Shown here in pieces: positions 1-8,939 of a stretch of DNA of 64,000 bases. A model generated the notes under the pieces. The model was given only the letters and a program-made list of their open reading frames with translations. It was not told where the DNA came from and made no database searches. Each line of letters starts with the position of its first letter. Position 1 is the first letter of the stretch. Where the stretch lies: contig NZ_CP091740.1 of assembly GCF_022014595.1 (NCBI RefSeq), forward strand, positions 620,001 through 684,000, in the 5' to 3' direction. Made by a program: the position numbers and the translations under genes. The DNA comes from Solitalea lacus (GTDB lineage Bacteria > Bacteroidota > Bacteroidia > Sphingobacteriales > Sphingobacteriaceae).

Positions 1-656
1 AATAAAAAATCCACTTCAACATCAGCGTATTGTGGAGCCATTTTCTTTACCACATCTCTCCATAATCTAGAAGTCTCTAAAACATTAGCTTTATCAACTA
101 ATGTTAGTTTCTTACGACGAGCTTGGGCTGCTTCAAATGCTAATTTGGCAATGCGCTCAATTTCTTCAACTGAGTACTCGCAGTTATCATAAGCAATTGA
201 CCCATCGCCTTTGCGACCTTTATCTCCAAAGTAAATTCCACCGGTTAATTCACGGTACACAACCAGATCTGCTCCTTTAATACGGTCTTCTTTTAAAGGT
301 GATTTACTAATTAATGAATCGTAAGTAGTTACCGGGCGAATATTACAGAATAACCCCATTTCTTTACGAATCTTTAATAAACCTTGCTCCGGACGAACTT
401 TTGCGTTCGGGTCATTGTCGTATTTCGGATCGCCAATGGCTCCAAACAAAATTGCATCAGAATCTAAACAGATTTTTAGTGTTTCATCAGGCATCGGATT
501 GCCTGTTTTATCTATTGCAATGGCACCTGCAAGCGCTTCAGAATATTCAAATGTGTGATTGAATTTTTTTGCGATGGCATCTAACACCTTAATGGCTTGT
601 GCTACAACCTCTGGTCCAATCCCGTCGCCGGAAAGTACAGCTATTTTCTTGTTCAT
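1..656 (-). CDS. leuB: 3-isopropylmalate dehydrogenase, partial (C-terminus beyond left edge)
   Basis: Third enzyme of leucine synthesis: NAD-dependent oxidative decarboxylation of 3-isopropylmalate in the cytoplasm. The reverse strand is open from an ATG at 656 to the window edge. It begins MNKKIAVLSGDGIGPEVV, the nucleotide-binding start of the IPMDH/isocitrate dehydrogenase family. It continues with GAIGDPKYD, RPEQGLLKIRKEMGLFCNIRP and a VVYRELTGGIYFG segment, all typical of LeuB. About 218 of an expected ~355 residues are present; the rest lies outside the window. It is the last visible gene of leuA-leuC-leuD-leuB, 148 bp after leuD, a wider gap than between the other leu genes and one that holds a GC-rich hairpin. 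The identification is firm. Confidence 0.95.
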   Translation of the reverse strand, partial: MNKKIAVLSGDGIGPEVVAQAIKVLDAIAKKFNHTFEYSEALAGAIAIDKTGNPMPDETLKICLDSDAILFGAIGDPKYDNDPNAKVRPEQGLLKIRKEMGLFCNIRPVTTYDSLISKSPLKEDRIKGADLVVYRELTGGIYFGDKGRKGDGSIAYDNCEYSVEEIERIAKLAFEAAQARRKKLTLVDKANVLETSRLWRDVVKKMAPQYADVEVDFL

Positions 657-744
657 AAACTTAAAAATCCCCTGTTGGGGACTATGTAATTGAATTAAAG
701 TTATATGTATGAAGAGTATTTCTTCTTATATATCTAAAAGGTTA

Positions 745-776
745 CCCCTAAGGGCGGCCGGGGCTTCTCCCCGGCC
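745..776 (-). repeat. GC-rich inverted repeat between leuD and leuB
   Basis: A perfect 8-bp stem (GGCCGGGG, 756-763, with CCCCGGCC, 769-776) around a 5-nt loop, next to a second small dyad CCCTAAGGG (746-754). It is strikingly GC-rich for this genome. On the leu transcript it lies between leuD and leuB and is not followed directly by a U-tract. It may be an RNA-processing or stability hairpin, a weak attenuator or a dispersed repeat; the function is unknown. Confidence 0.5.
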
Positions 777-804
777 TATCAATTAACCTTATGATGATGC
801 TTGT

Positions 805-1401
805 TTAAAATTTAACAGCTTGGTGCTCGAAGGCTTCAATCCTGTCTTTAAGAGAAAGCAAGTAATCAATATCGTCAAAACCGTTAAGGAGGCACATTTT
901 TTTGTATCCGTCTATTACGAAATTCTCTGATTTGCCTGTGTTTACCAATTCAATGGATTGGGTTTTCAGATCTATTTTTAGTTCGGTTGCTGGATCGGCA
1001 ATTATAGCAGCTAAAATTTCTTGTAAAAACTCTTCAGTAACCTGAACCGGCAGTAAGAAATTGTTTAACGCATTGCCTTTAAAGATATCTGCAAAGAAAC
1101 TTGATACTACTACTTTAAAGCCGTAGTCATGAATTGACCATGCTGCATGTTCACGGCTAGAACCACAACCAAAATTTCTGCCTGCTACTAAAATTTTACC
1201 ACTATAACGAGCGTCATTCAAAACGAAATCAGCCTTTGGCTGGCCCTCACTGTTGTAACGCCAATCGCGGAATAAATTATCTCCAAACCCTTCGCGACTT
1301 GTCGCTTTTAAGAAACGAGCCGGAATGATCTGATCTGTATCTATGTTTTCAATCGGCATTGGAACTGCCGTTGAGGTTAATTCTTTAAATGCTTTCATCA
1401 T
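805..1401 (-). CDS. leuD: 3-isopropylmalate dehydratase small subunit
   Basis: Small subunit of isopropylmalate isomerase, which with LeuC converts 2-isopropylmalate to 3-isopropylmalate. At 198 residues it has the usual LeuD length. The N-terminal [14 protein letters not shown] segment and [10 protein letters not shown] (76-85) are the hallmark swivelling-domain motifs that contact substrate. The Fe-S cluster is carried by LeuC, not here. It starts 36 bp after leuC in the same operon, so the two subunits are probably made together. Two adjacent ATG codons are possible starts (MMKAF). No anomalies were seen. Confidence 0.97.
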   Translation of the reverse strand: MMKAFKELTSTAVPMPIENIDTDQIIPARFLKATSREGFGDNLFRDWRYNSEGQPKADFVLNDARYSGKILVAGRNFGCGSSREHAAWSIHDYGFKVVVSSFFADIFKGNALNNFLLPVQVTEEFLQEILAAIIADPATELKIDLKTQSIELVNTGKSENFVIDGYKKMCLLNGFDDIDYLLSLKDRIEAFEHQAVKF

Positions 1402-1437
1402 TTCTGATTTGAGGTACGTGATTAAATCACATCCTGA

Positions 1438-2832
1438 TTAATTCAAATACGGTTTTACATCAGCAATCTTGCCTTCCAGAGCAGCAACAGCCGCAACCAA
1501 AGGACTGGCTAAGAAAGTACGGGCTCCAGGACCTTGACGGCCTTCAAAGTTTCTATTTGAAGTAGAAACGCAATATTCGCCAGCTGGAATTTTATCGTCA
1601 TTCATGGCCAAACAAGCTGAGCAGCCTGGTTCGCGTAACTGGAATCCTGCTTCTTCAAAAATCTTGTCCAATCCTTCTGCTATCGCCTGTGCTTCTACTT
1701 GCTTAGAGCCGGGAACGATAAAGGCATGAACATTTTCAGCTTTCTTATGACCTTTTACTACTTGAGCCGCGATTCGTAAGTCTTCAATTCGAGAATTGGT
1801 GCAGCTTCCAATAAAAACATAATTAACTTGTTTGCCAATCATGTTTTCGCCGGCTTCAAGCCCCATATAGCTTAATGCTTTATTAAAACTTTCTTTACCA
1901 GAGAATGTATCTTCTGTTGGAACGGTATCTGTAACCTTAATTCCCATACCCGGATTGGTACCATAGGTAATCATTGGTTCAATGTCTTCAGCAATATATG
2001 AGTATTCTGCATCAAAAACAGCATCGGCATCTGTTGTCAATGATTTCCAATATGCAGATGCTTTTTCAAAAGCTTCGCCTTGAGGGGCAAACTCACGTCC
2101 ACGAACATAGTCTATGGTTATATCGTCAGGGGCAATCATTCCTCCACGGGCTCCCATTTCAATACTCATGTTACATACTGTCATTCTGCCTTCCATGCTC
2201 ATTTCTCGGAAAATATTACCGGCAAATTCTACAAAATACCCGGTTCCTCCATTAGCACTTAGTTTTGCAATGATATATAATACAACATCTTTGGGAAGAA
2301 CGCCTTTGGCTAATTTGCCGTTCACATTGATGCGCATTTTTTTAGGTTTTTGCTGCAATAAGCACTGACTAGCCATTACCATAGCAACCTGACTTGTGCC
2401 TATACCAAATGCAATGGAACCAAAAGCACCATGAGTTGAGGTATGGCTATCACCGCAAACAATGGTCATGCCTGGCTGTGTAATACCTAATTCCGGACCA
2501 ATTACATGCACGATGCCTTGATATTTATGACCAAGTCCATACAATTCAACCCCAAACTTGTTACAGTTTTCGGTTAGTTTGTTAACCTGAAAGCGTGATA
2601 GATCATCTTTAATTGGTAAATGCTGGTCGATAGTTGGAACGTTATGATCGGCGGTTGCCACCATTTTTTTAGAGCGGAATAAAGAAATACCCCGTTGTTC
2701 CAGTTCTGCAAATGCCTGAGGACTGGTTACTTCGTGTATTAAATGCTTGTCGATATACAACACATCGATACCGCCTTCGGTAGTTGTTACAACGTGTGCA
2801 TCCCAAACTTTGTCAAATAAGGTCTTACCCAT
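1438..2832 (-). CDS. leuC: 3-isopropylmalate dehydratase large subunit
   Basis: Large, [4Fe-4S]-carrying subunit of isopropylmalate isomerase (aconitase family). At 464 residues it is the normal bacterial LeuC length. The three cluster cysteines are visible: C344 in FIGSCTNSR, and C404 and C407 in [11 protein letters not shown]. The family segments [13 protein letters not shown] (126-138) and the C-terminal [19 protein letters not shown] are also present. It is the second gene of the leu operon, 70 bp after leuA and 36 bp before leuD. The identification is firm. Confidence 0.98.
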   Translation of the reverse strand: MGKTLFDKVWDAHVVTTTEGGIDVLYIDKHLIHEVTSPQAFAELEQRGISLFRSKKMVATADHNVPTIDQHLPIKDDLSRFQVNKLTENCNKFGVELYGLGHKYQGIVHVIGPELGITQPGMTIVCGDSHTSTHGAFGSIAFGIGTSQVAMVMASQCLLQQKPKKMRINVNGKLAKGVLPKDVVLYIIAKLSANGGTGYFVEFAGNIFREMSMEGRMTVCNMSIEMGARGGMIAPDDITIDYVRGREFAPQGEAFEKASAYWKSLTTDADAVFDAEYSYIAEDIEPMITYGTNPGMGIKVTDTVPTEDTFSGKESFNKALSYMGLEAGENMIGKQVNYVFIGSCTNSRIEDLRIAAQVVKGHKKAENVHAFIVPGSKQVEAQAIAEGLDKIFEEAGFQLREPGCSACLAMNDDKIPAGEYCVSTSNRNFEGRQGPGARTFLASPLVAAVAALEGKIADVKPYLN

Positions 2833-2902
2833 CTTTTCAATATAGTTAAGTAAGCAATGAATTATTCATTACTCTTGTTTACAGTCGTTATTAGTTAAGT
2901 AA

Positions 2903-4069
2903 TTAAGCCGAAAGCTCAATCTTCACGTCTTTCATCAATTCATGAATGTCATTGTCGTAAACTTCTTTCTTACGATCGGCTACTATTAAGAATTGAGTAT
3001 ATACTTCGTCCAAAGCATCTTTGGTAAGCAAGTAGCCAATTTTGTGCGCACGATAAGCCAATGCTGCACGACCGCTGCGAGCTGTAAGAACAATTAAAGA
3101 CTGATCGACACCAACATCAGCCGGGTCCATAATTTCGTATGTTTCACGATTTTTAATGACGCCATCTTGGTGAATACCCGAAGAATGCGCAAATGCATTT
3201 GAGCCGACAATGGCTTTGTTTGGCTGCACAAACATCTGCATTTTTTCAGAAACAAGTTGGCTGATTGGATAAAGCATTTTGGACTCAACTCCGGTAATCA
3301 GGTTTAGGTACGGATGCTGACGCATAATCATTACTACTTCTTCTAAAGAAGTGTTTCCTGCTCGTTCACCTATGCCGTTAATAGTACACTCAATCTGTCC
3401 TGCTCCATTTATTACTCCTTCAATTGAGTTAGCAGTCGCTAATCCTAAATCATTATGGCAGTGTGTTGATAAAATGGCTTTGTCTATCCCTTTTACGTTT
3501 TCTTTTAAGTATTTGATTTTTGCACCGTATTCATGTGGCAAACAATAGCCTGTTGTGTCAGGAATATTAAGGACAGTTGCTCCTGCCGCAACTACAGCCT
3601 CACAAACTCGTGCTAAGTATTCATTATCAGTACGGCCGGCATCTTCAGCATAAAATTCCACATCTTCAACAAAGCGTTTGGCATATTTTACAGCAGCAAC
3701 GGCACGTTCAATAATTTCTTCACGGGTTGAATTAAATTTGTGCAGAATATGAGAATCCGAAGTTCCTATTCCGGTATGAATCCGAGGGCGTTTAGCATAT
3801 TTTAATGCCTCAGCAGCTGTTTCAATGTCTTTTTGTACTGCACGAGATAAACCGCACACAATTGGTTCGGTTACAGCTTTTGATATTTCCACTACTGATT
3901 TAAAGTCCCCAGGGCTAGAAATTGGGAAACCTGCCTCGATTACGTCAACCCCCAGTTTCTCCAGGTTACGTGCAATCTCTACCTTCTCGGGTGTATTTAA
4001 TTTGCAACCCGGCACTTGCTCCCCATCACGTAGGGTTGTATCGAATATCTGAATCTTTCTTGTTGACAT
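2903..4069 (-). CDS. leuA: 2-isopropylmalate synthase, short form
   Basis: Commits 2-oxoisovalerate and acetyl-CoA to leucine synthesis. The TIM-barrel condensing domain starts with [13 protein letters not shown] and contains the metal-binding [14 protein letters not shown]. Glycine-rich [14 protein letters not shown] and SGIHQDGV are the other family signatures. I chose the ATG at 4069 because homologues begin just before this motif. A GTG at 4105 would add 12 residues ([12 protein letters not shown]), giving 400 aa. The protein ends near residue 390-400 and so lacks the ~120-residue C-terminal domain that binds leucine in E. coli-type LeuA. This is the short type common in Bacteroidetes, and it suggests weaker or different allosteric control. 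First gene of the operon, divergent from the gene at 4214. Confidence 0.95.
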   Translation of the reverse strand: MSTRKIQIFDTTLRDGEQVPGCKLNTPEKVEIARNLEKLGVDVIEAGFPISSPGDFKSVVEISKAVTEPIVCGLSRAVQKDIETAAEALKYAKRPRIHTGIGTSDSHILHKFNSTREEIIERAVAAVKYAKRFVEDVEFYAEDAGRTDNEYLARVCEAVVAAGATVLNIPDTTGYCLPHEYGAKIKYLKENVKGIDKAILSTHCHNDLGLATANSIEGVINGAGQIECTINGIGERAGNTSLEEVVMIMRQHPYLNLITGVESKMLYPISQLVSEKMQMFVQPNKAIVGSNAFAHSSGIHQDGVIKNRETYEIMDPADVGVDQSLIVLTARSGRAALAYRAHKIGYLLTKDALDEVYTQFLIVADRKKEVYDNDIHELMKDVKIELSA

Positions 4070-4138
4070 TGTTAGATTTGTGTTTGGAATTTCTAAAGTA
4101 TTCACTAAGATTAGCTTTTGGAAACCATTATTGAGTAT

Positions 4139-4170
4139 TTTGTACTATTTTCAATTTTGGTATATTTTTG
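4139..4170 (+). promoter_or_regulatory. Bacteroidetes-type promoter (-33/-7)
   Basis: TTTG at 4139-4142 and TATTTTTG at 4163-4170, separated by 20 bp, match the phylum consensus TTTG-N19-21-TAnnTTTG. The -7 box ends 43 nt before the ATG at 4214. Confidence 0.65.
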
Positions 4171-4195
4171 ATAACTATCATTAAATCAGATATTT

Positions 4196-4204
4196 AAAGG
4201 AGGT
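4196..4204 (+). promoter_or_regulatory. Unusually strong Shine-Dalgarno sequence
   Basis: AAAGGAGGT lies 9 nt before the ATG at 4214. Near-consensus ribosome binding sites are rare in Bacteroidetes. Here it fixes the start codon and suggests high or independently controlled translation. Confidence 0.65.
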
Positions 4205-4213
4205 CTATATACA

Positions 4214-5758
4214 ATGGCTAATGGAAAGAATGAGCCTGTGTTTGAATTGATAAAGTCGATGTCGAAATCAGAAAAGCGGAACTTTAAACTGTTCGCTACC
4301 CGTTTACAAGGCAATCAAGATGCTAAGTTTCTCGCATTATTTGATGCAATTGACGGAATAGATGATTATGATGAGGAACGAATACTGAAAAAGGCACCCG
4401 TTAAGAAAGTTCAACTTTCAAACATGAAAGCCCATTTGTATAAGCAGATTCTTATCAGTTTGCGATTAATGAATGTGCAACACTACCCCGATTTACAATT
4501 GCGGGAACAGGTTGATTTTGCTAAAATTCTTTATAATAAAGGCTTATATCGTCAAAGCTTAAAAATTTTAGATAAGGCTAAGCAGGTAGCCTTGCAGTTG
4601 ATGCAGAATACCATAGCTCTTGAAATTGTTGAATTCGAGAAGATGATCGAATCTCAATACATCACAAGAAGTATTTCTAATAGGGCAGATATTTTGACCA
4701 ATGAGGCAATTGGATTAAATACCAGTATTCAAACTGCTAATGAATTCTCTAACCTTGCCTTGCAACTTTACGGATTGTATTTAAAGGTGGGCTATGCCCG
4801 TAATAGCAAGGATGTTGCCTATGTTCAAACCTTTTTTGAGCTCAACCTGCCTAAATATGATGCGGATAAGCTGGGGTTTTCTGAGAAAATGTACTTGTAT
4901 CAATCTTATGTTTGGTATTATTCTATAATTCAGGATTTTGTCTCGTGTTATCGTTATGCTCAACGTTGGGTTGATCTCTTTAATGAAAATCCTCAAATGA
5001 AGCAAAGCATGATCAGCTTTTACATTAAGGCTTATAATTATCTGCTTGAATCATTATTCTACCTGCGCTACTATTCAAAGTTTTGGGAGGTACTTACAAC
5101 CCTGCAAAGCGAAGTTGAAGATGAAAATGACTTTTTTGATGATAATGCAAAGATGTTGGTTCAGTCATGTATTTTAACTCATAAGGTGAATCTTCATTTT
5201 ATGGAGGGTAGCTTTACCAAGGGGCTTGCACTGATTCCTGAATTGAAATCCTTTTTATCACATCACAGTGAACGGATTGATGAGCATCATGTCTTAGTTT
5301 ATTATTATAAGATTGCTTGCTTGTATTTTGGTAGTGGTGACAATAAAAACGCGATTGCTTATTTGAATAAAATAATCAGTACGCGTGACACCGATGTGCG
5401 GTCGGATATTCAATGCTTTGCCCGCATTTTAAATTTGATTGCCAATTATGAAGCAGGTAATGACTCAAATCTTGAATATCAAATTAAATCTGTATATCGG
5501 TTTTTGGTAAAAATGGATGATTTACACAAGGTTCAAGTAGAAATTATCAACTTTTTGAAGAATCTAGGAAATATTTATGCAACAGATATAAAGCGTGAGT
5601 TTAAACGTTTGCACGATAGGTTGGTGCCATATGAAAATCACCCATATGAAAAACGCCCTTTCTTGTATCTGGACATTATTTCGTGGTTGGAAAGTAAGAT
5701 CAATAATAAGCCGGTTCAGCAAATTATTCAGGAGAAATTTTTAAAGGTAAATAGATAG
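4214..5758 (+). CDS. Conserved helical (TPR-like) protein of unknown function
   Basis: A 514-residue cytoplasmic protein with no signal peptide or membrane segment. The sequence is almost entirely amphipathic helix, rich in Leu, Tyr and Lys. Recurring A/Y/L patterns such as YNKGLYRQSLKILDKA and YFGSGDNKNAIAYLNKI resemble tetratricopeptide repeats. The N-terminus (ELIKSMSKSEKRNFKLFA) is highly charged and resembles the start of a group of Bacteroidetes proteins of unknown function, from memory. It is a single-gene unit with its own promoter and a strong ribosome binding site, and it ends in a bidirectional terminator. A scaffolding or regulatory role is possible, but no enzyme motif is seen. 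Confidence 0.85.
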   Translation: MANGKNEPVFELIKSMSKSEKRNFKLFATRLQGNQDAKFLALFDAIDGIDDYDEERILKKAPVKKVQLSNMKAHLYKQILISLRLMNVQHYPDLQLREQVDFAKILYNKGLYRQSLKILDKAKQVALQLMQNTIALEIVEFEKMIESQYITRSISNRADILTNEAIGLNTSIQTANEFSNLALQLYGLYLKVGYARNSKDVAYVQTFFELNLPKYDADKLGFSEKMYLYQSYVWYYSIIQDFVSCYRYAQRWVDLFNENPQMKQSMISFYIKAYNYLLESLFYLRYYSKFWEVLTTLQSEVEDENDFFDDNAKMLVQSCILTHKVNLHFMEGSFTKGLALIPELKSFLSHHSERIDEHHVLVYYYKIACLYFGSGDNKNAIAYLNKIISTRDTDVRSDIQCFARILNLIANYEAGNDSNLEYQIKSVYRFLVKMDDLHKVQVEIINFLKNLGNIYATDIKREFKRLHDRLVPYENHPYEKRPFLYLDIISWLESKINNKPVQQIIQEKFLKVNR

Positions 5759-5780
5759 TGTTGGAGAATATTTTTGATTT

Positions 5781-5818
5781 AAAACGAAACAGGGACATTA
5801 AGCCCCTGTTTCGTTTTT
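5781..5818. terminator. Bidirectional intrinsic terminator
   Basis: A perfect 14-bp stem (AAAACGAAACAGGG with CCCTGTTTCGTTTT, 9-nt loop) with A and T tracts on the two sides. It separates the convergent genes ending at 5758 (+) and 5853 (-). Confidence 0.9.
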
Positions 5819-5852
5819 GAAATATTAATTGATAATTAATTGTAGAAATAAA

Positions 5853-6764
5853 TCAGTCGGCAGTGATATTGGCCCCCATCATGTAGTTGTATTGATCAAC
5901 TTTTTCCCATTTGTTAATGCCGTAACGTCTCCATGAACGAGCAATCAATCCTTCCTCTAGTTTTTCATAACCAATTGCAGGCGCAGGGTAATGCATTACC
6001 GTGATTTTGTTGCCATCATAAGTGGTTTCGGTACTAGTAACCTCCGATGAATAGTACTGTAATGGCAGAATTTCAAGAACGATAAAGAATCCATCATAAG
6101 GGACTTCAACATTATACTGTGAAATATCTACAGAAAGCCATTCATTGTTTTTTTGTGCACGTGCAATAATCGCATCCTGAATTAACTCTTGTCCTGGATA
6201 ATCACGCATGTCGGCTTTCCCATAAAGCTTTACACGGAAAGGAGCGTCAATTACACCGTTTTCACATTCTCGAATGAAGAAGCGAACAGAACGAATAATG
6301 CCGGTAGTATTATTGTCGTTAGGGATATAAAATGCATGCTGAAGTTCAGGGAAGGGACAGTACTTGCCGAAACTTCTTTCCTTATCGCTTCCTACGTAAA
6401 GTTTTGTTGCTTTTTTGGCATTTACAACAACATCGTCAAGTTGAAGAAACGCCGATTTTAACTTTACAGTTGAGAACTGCGTTTTAAGCATATCTTTAAT
6501 ACTGATGACTTTGGCTTTATACCCTAATGAGGTGATTATTAAGCTATCTACCTTGTTTTTTTCAGGGATGCTAATGGAGAACTCTCCGTTTTTATTTGCC
6601 GAATAAATAAGTTTAGTGTTAGAAATTGTTAAAGTGGCATTCGGAATTGGGTACGCCTCAGGAACATCTTCAACTATCTTACCTTTTAATGTGACATTTT
6701 GTGCATTAGCAGTAAAGATAAAAAACGTAAGAAAAATCCAGATTAAGTGTAAACTTCTCTTCAT
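5853..6764 (-). CDS. Secreted CarboxypepD_reg-like domain protein
   Basis: 303 residues with a clear signal peptide (MKRSLHLIWIFLTFFIFTANA, cleavage before QN). Residues ~24-110 look like a carboxypeptidase-regulatory-like beta-sandwich: TLKGKIVEDVPEAYPIPNATL, then GEFSIS and SLGYKAKVISI. This module is common at the N-terminus of Bacteroidetes outer-surface proteins. The remainder (about 120-303) is a beta-rich domain with no motif I recognise. There is no TonB plug or barrel, so it is not a SusC-type receptor. It lies 33 bp downstream of the transglycosylase gene on the same strand and may be co-transcribed, which fits an envelope role. Confidence 0.8.
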   Translation of the reverse strand: MKRSLHLIWIFLTFFIFTANAQNVTLKGKIVEDVPEAYPIPNATLTISNTKLIYSANKNGEFSISIPEKNKVDSLIITSLGYKAKVISIKDMLKTQFSTVKLKSAFLQLDDVVVNAKKATKLYVGSDKERSFGKYCPFPELQHAFYIPNDNNTTGIIRSVRFFIRECENGVIDAPFRVKLYGKADMRDYPGQELIQDAIIARAQKNNEWLSVDISQYNVEVPYDGFFIVLEILPLQYYSSEVTSTETTYDGNKITVMHYPAPAIGYEKLEEGLIARSWRRYGINKWEKVDQYNYMMGANITAD

Positions 6765-6797
6765 TGGCTTTCGAGTTTATGTTTAATATTTAGGTTG

Positions 6798-8936
6798 TTA
6801 CTGGTTAATTAATTGTTGTTCCTTTTCTTTTTCCTCCCTACGCTTTTTCCTTTTCTCCTCACGTTCCTGACGTCGTATTTCTGCTTTACTCTTTTCTATA
6901 ACAGGCTCTGTAACCACTGACTTTGTTTCTTGTTGGTCAATAGTTTCTGTTTTAGTTTTAACCGGCTCCTCTTCCATTATTTGTTGAGGAGCAAATTCGT
7001 CAACATCGTTAATCGTTGTATCAACTGCCGATGTATCAGTTATAACGTAATTTCGAGCAGGCCCACGAAGAATTACATTGTACATAGAAGCACGGTCTTC
7101 TTCGGTAATCATTCCTCGTTTTAGCATTAGCCCGCTTATTAAATTAAAATAATAGCCGCTAATACGTTGCTTCAATGCTCCATTAGGGTAAAATTGATAA
7201 CGATAACGCTTTGGACTAGGTATAATACTAGCCAAAAACATTGATTCCCCAAGGTTTAATTCCGAGGGATTCTTAGCAAAATAAAACCTAGCCGCTTCTC
7301 CAACTCCGTATACGTTTGGTGCCCATTCAATAATGTTGAGGTATACCTCGTACATACGTTCTTTGCTGGTGAGTCGGTTGTTTTCAATGAGCCAAACAAT
7401 TAGCATTTCTTCTATCTTACGAGCCATTGTTTTTTGTCGGCTCAGGTATATATTTTTTACTAATTGCATAGAAATTGTACTACCCCCTCGCTTAAAGCTT
7501 TTGGCCTTGTAGTTGGTAACAATTGATTTTCTGATTGCCTCTTCAAAGAATCCTTTATGTTTAAAGAACGCGTAATCTTCGGCTGTTAAGATAGCATTTT
7601 TTAAATAATTGCAAATCTGATTATAAGGGGTGTAATTTGGGTTTTCAGGTCCTATTGTAATATTACGCATTGGCTTGCCATATTCGTAAGGAGTATATAC
7701 AAACGGAGCATTGATTTTTTGAAGGTTTACTACTCCGAATTTCAAGATTTTAAAATCTTTTTTCTCCAAACGAGAATCAAAACGGCAGTTATCAGGATCC
7801 TTATCTTCCAAGTAAAAATCTAATCCATATTTAAGTTTTCCTGAGACCTTTAATCCTTCTAAGGATTCAAACATACCTATAGGGAATGCATTAAAAAAAT
7901 CCTGAGCATTTACCCAATCGGTACTCATTTTAAGTTCATACACTTTTGATGGTTTTAAAGTGTATTTTATAAACGGATGAGCTTCAAGGTTTCGTAAATG
8001 AATGGTTGAAGCACTATCCAGTGATAAGAAGTTCTTACCAATAACCATAGTGGCATCAATGGAACCATTATCAACTACAATATCTTTTGAGGCAATTTTC
8101 GGATGGTTAATTAACAAGTTACGAACTCCCCAGGCTCCTTTAATGGTTAGTTCCCCTCTATGGTAACTGGTTCCATCCATGCGAGTCATAACGGTGTCAA
8201 CATTTAGTTTTAGGCCGAATTTCTGTTCAAGAAAGGGAAGTTCCACTTTTTTTCCATCAGCATAAAGTTTAACGTCCATTTCTTTATCTCCGCCATCAAC
8301 CGTACCTGAGCAGTGCCAAACGGCTTCGCCTCTATTAATTATAAAAGTGGATTTAAGTTCCTGATCGTCTATTAAAATTTCTTTGGCTATTATGCTTGTG
8401 GTTCTGGAGCTGTCAGTTTCTGTAAATGAAGCTTCAAAATTGCGCAGCTCCATATTGTCAGGCACTTTATAAAGCACTTGGTTAATAAGCCGGTTAGCCA
8501 ATTTGGCTAAATCCAGTTCTGATTTTTGAGTGGTATCGCGTTTATGTTCTTTCAGTAAGAAGTCATAATTCTTAACCCCGTTGCGGTTAACCAAGCTCAG
8601 TTTTCCATTATTAAGTTGAACAGAAGCAAGCTTAACATCTCCCAGGATTAAAGGTAAAAGCCGCACCTTAACTTCAAAGTTGGAAATGGAAAGTAAGGTG
8701 TCTTTTTGAAGCGGTACAACAGTAATTTTATCAAACCGAACAGAACTAAGACCAACAAAACGGGCATTCTCAATTTTAATATCGAGTTGATTCCTTGTAA
8801 GCTGGGCCTTTGTAATTTTTGTTATTGTTTTATTAAGGATTTCTTCACGTTTAGCAAAAAGCACAGCTATGCCAATGCCTATTAAAACAATAAAAATGGC
8901 GAATATCCACCAGTACTTTTTCAGAAATATTTTCAA
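6798..8936 (-). CDS. Membrane-anchored AsmA-like / GT51 peptidoglycan transglycosylase
   Basis: 712 residues. An N-terminal transmembrane helix (about 8-27) is followed by ~400 residues resembling an AsmA-like domain (repeated short beta-strands, for example SVRFDKITVVPL and VKLASVQLNNGKLSLV). A glycosyltransferase-51 domain follows at ~430-620. It has the catalytic glutamate E453 in AEDYAFFKHKGF, then RGGSTISMQLVKNIYLS and RKIEEMLIVWLIE carrying the second conserved glutamate (~E510). There is no penicillin-binding transpeptidase domain, so it should only polymerise lipid II glycan strands. The C-terminus is a highly charged Lys/Arg/Glu tail after a Pro/Glu/Thr-rich stretch. The gene starts 3 bp after the recombinase-like gene, suggesting translational coupling. 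GT51 activity is well supported; the AsmA label is an inference. Confidence 0.88.
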   Translation of the reverse strand: MKIFLKKYWWIFAIFIVLIGIGIAVLFAKREEILNKTITKITKAQLTRNQLDIKIENARFVGLSSVRFDKITVVPLQKDTLLSISNFEVKVRLLPLILGDVKLASVQLNNGKLSLVNRNGVKNYDFLLKEHKRDTTQKSELDLAKLANRLINQVLYKVPDNMELRNFEASFTETDSSRTTSIIAKEILIDDQELKSTFIINRGEAVWHCSGTVDGGDKEMDVKLYADGKKVELPFLEQKFGLKLNVDTVMTRMDGTSYHRGELTIKGAWGVRNLLINHPKIASKDIVVDNGSIDATMVIGKNFLSLDSASTIHLRNLEAHPFIKYTLKPSKVYELKMSTDWVNAQDFFNAFPIGMFESLEGLKVSGKLKYGLDFYLEDKDPDNCRFDSRLEKKDFKILKFGVVNLQKINAPFVYTPYEYGKPMRNITIGPENPNYTPYNQICNYLKNAILTAEDYAFFKHKGFFEEAIRKSIVTNYKAKSFKRGGSTISMQLVKNIYLSRQKTMARKIEEMLIVWLIENNRLTSKERMYEVYLNIIEWAPNVYGVGEAARFYFAKNPSELNLGESMFLASIIPSPKRYRYQFYPNGALKQRISGYYFNLISGLMLKRGMITEEDRASMYNVILRGPARNYVITDTSAVDTTINDVDEFAPQQIMEEEPVKTKTETIDQQETKSVVTEPVIEKSKAEIRRQEREEKRKKRREEKEKEQQLINQ

Positions 8937-8939
8937 AAC

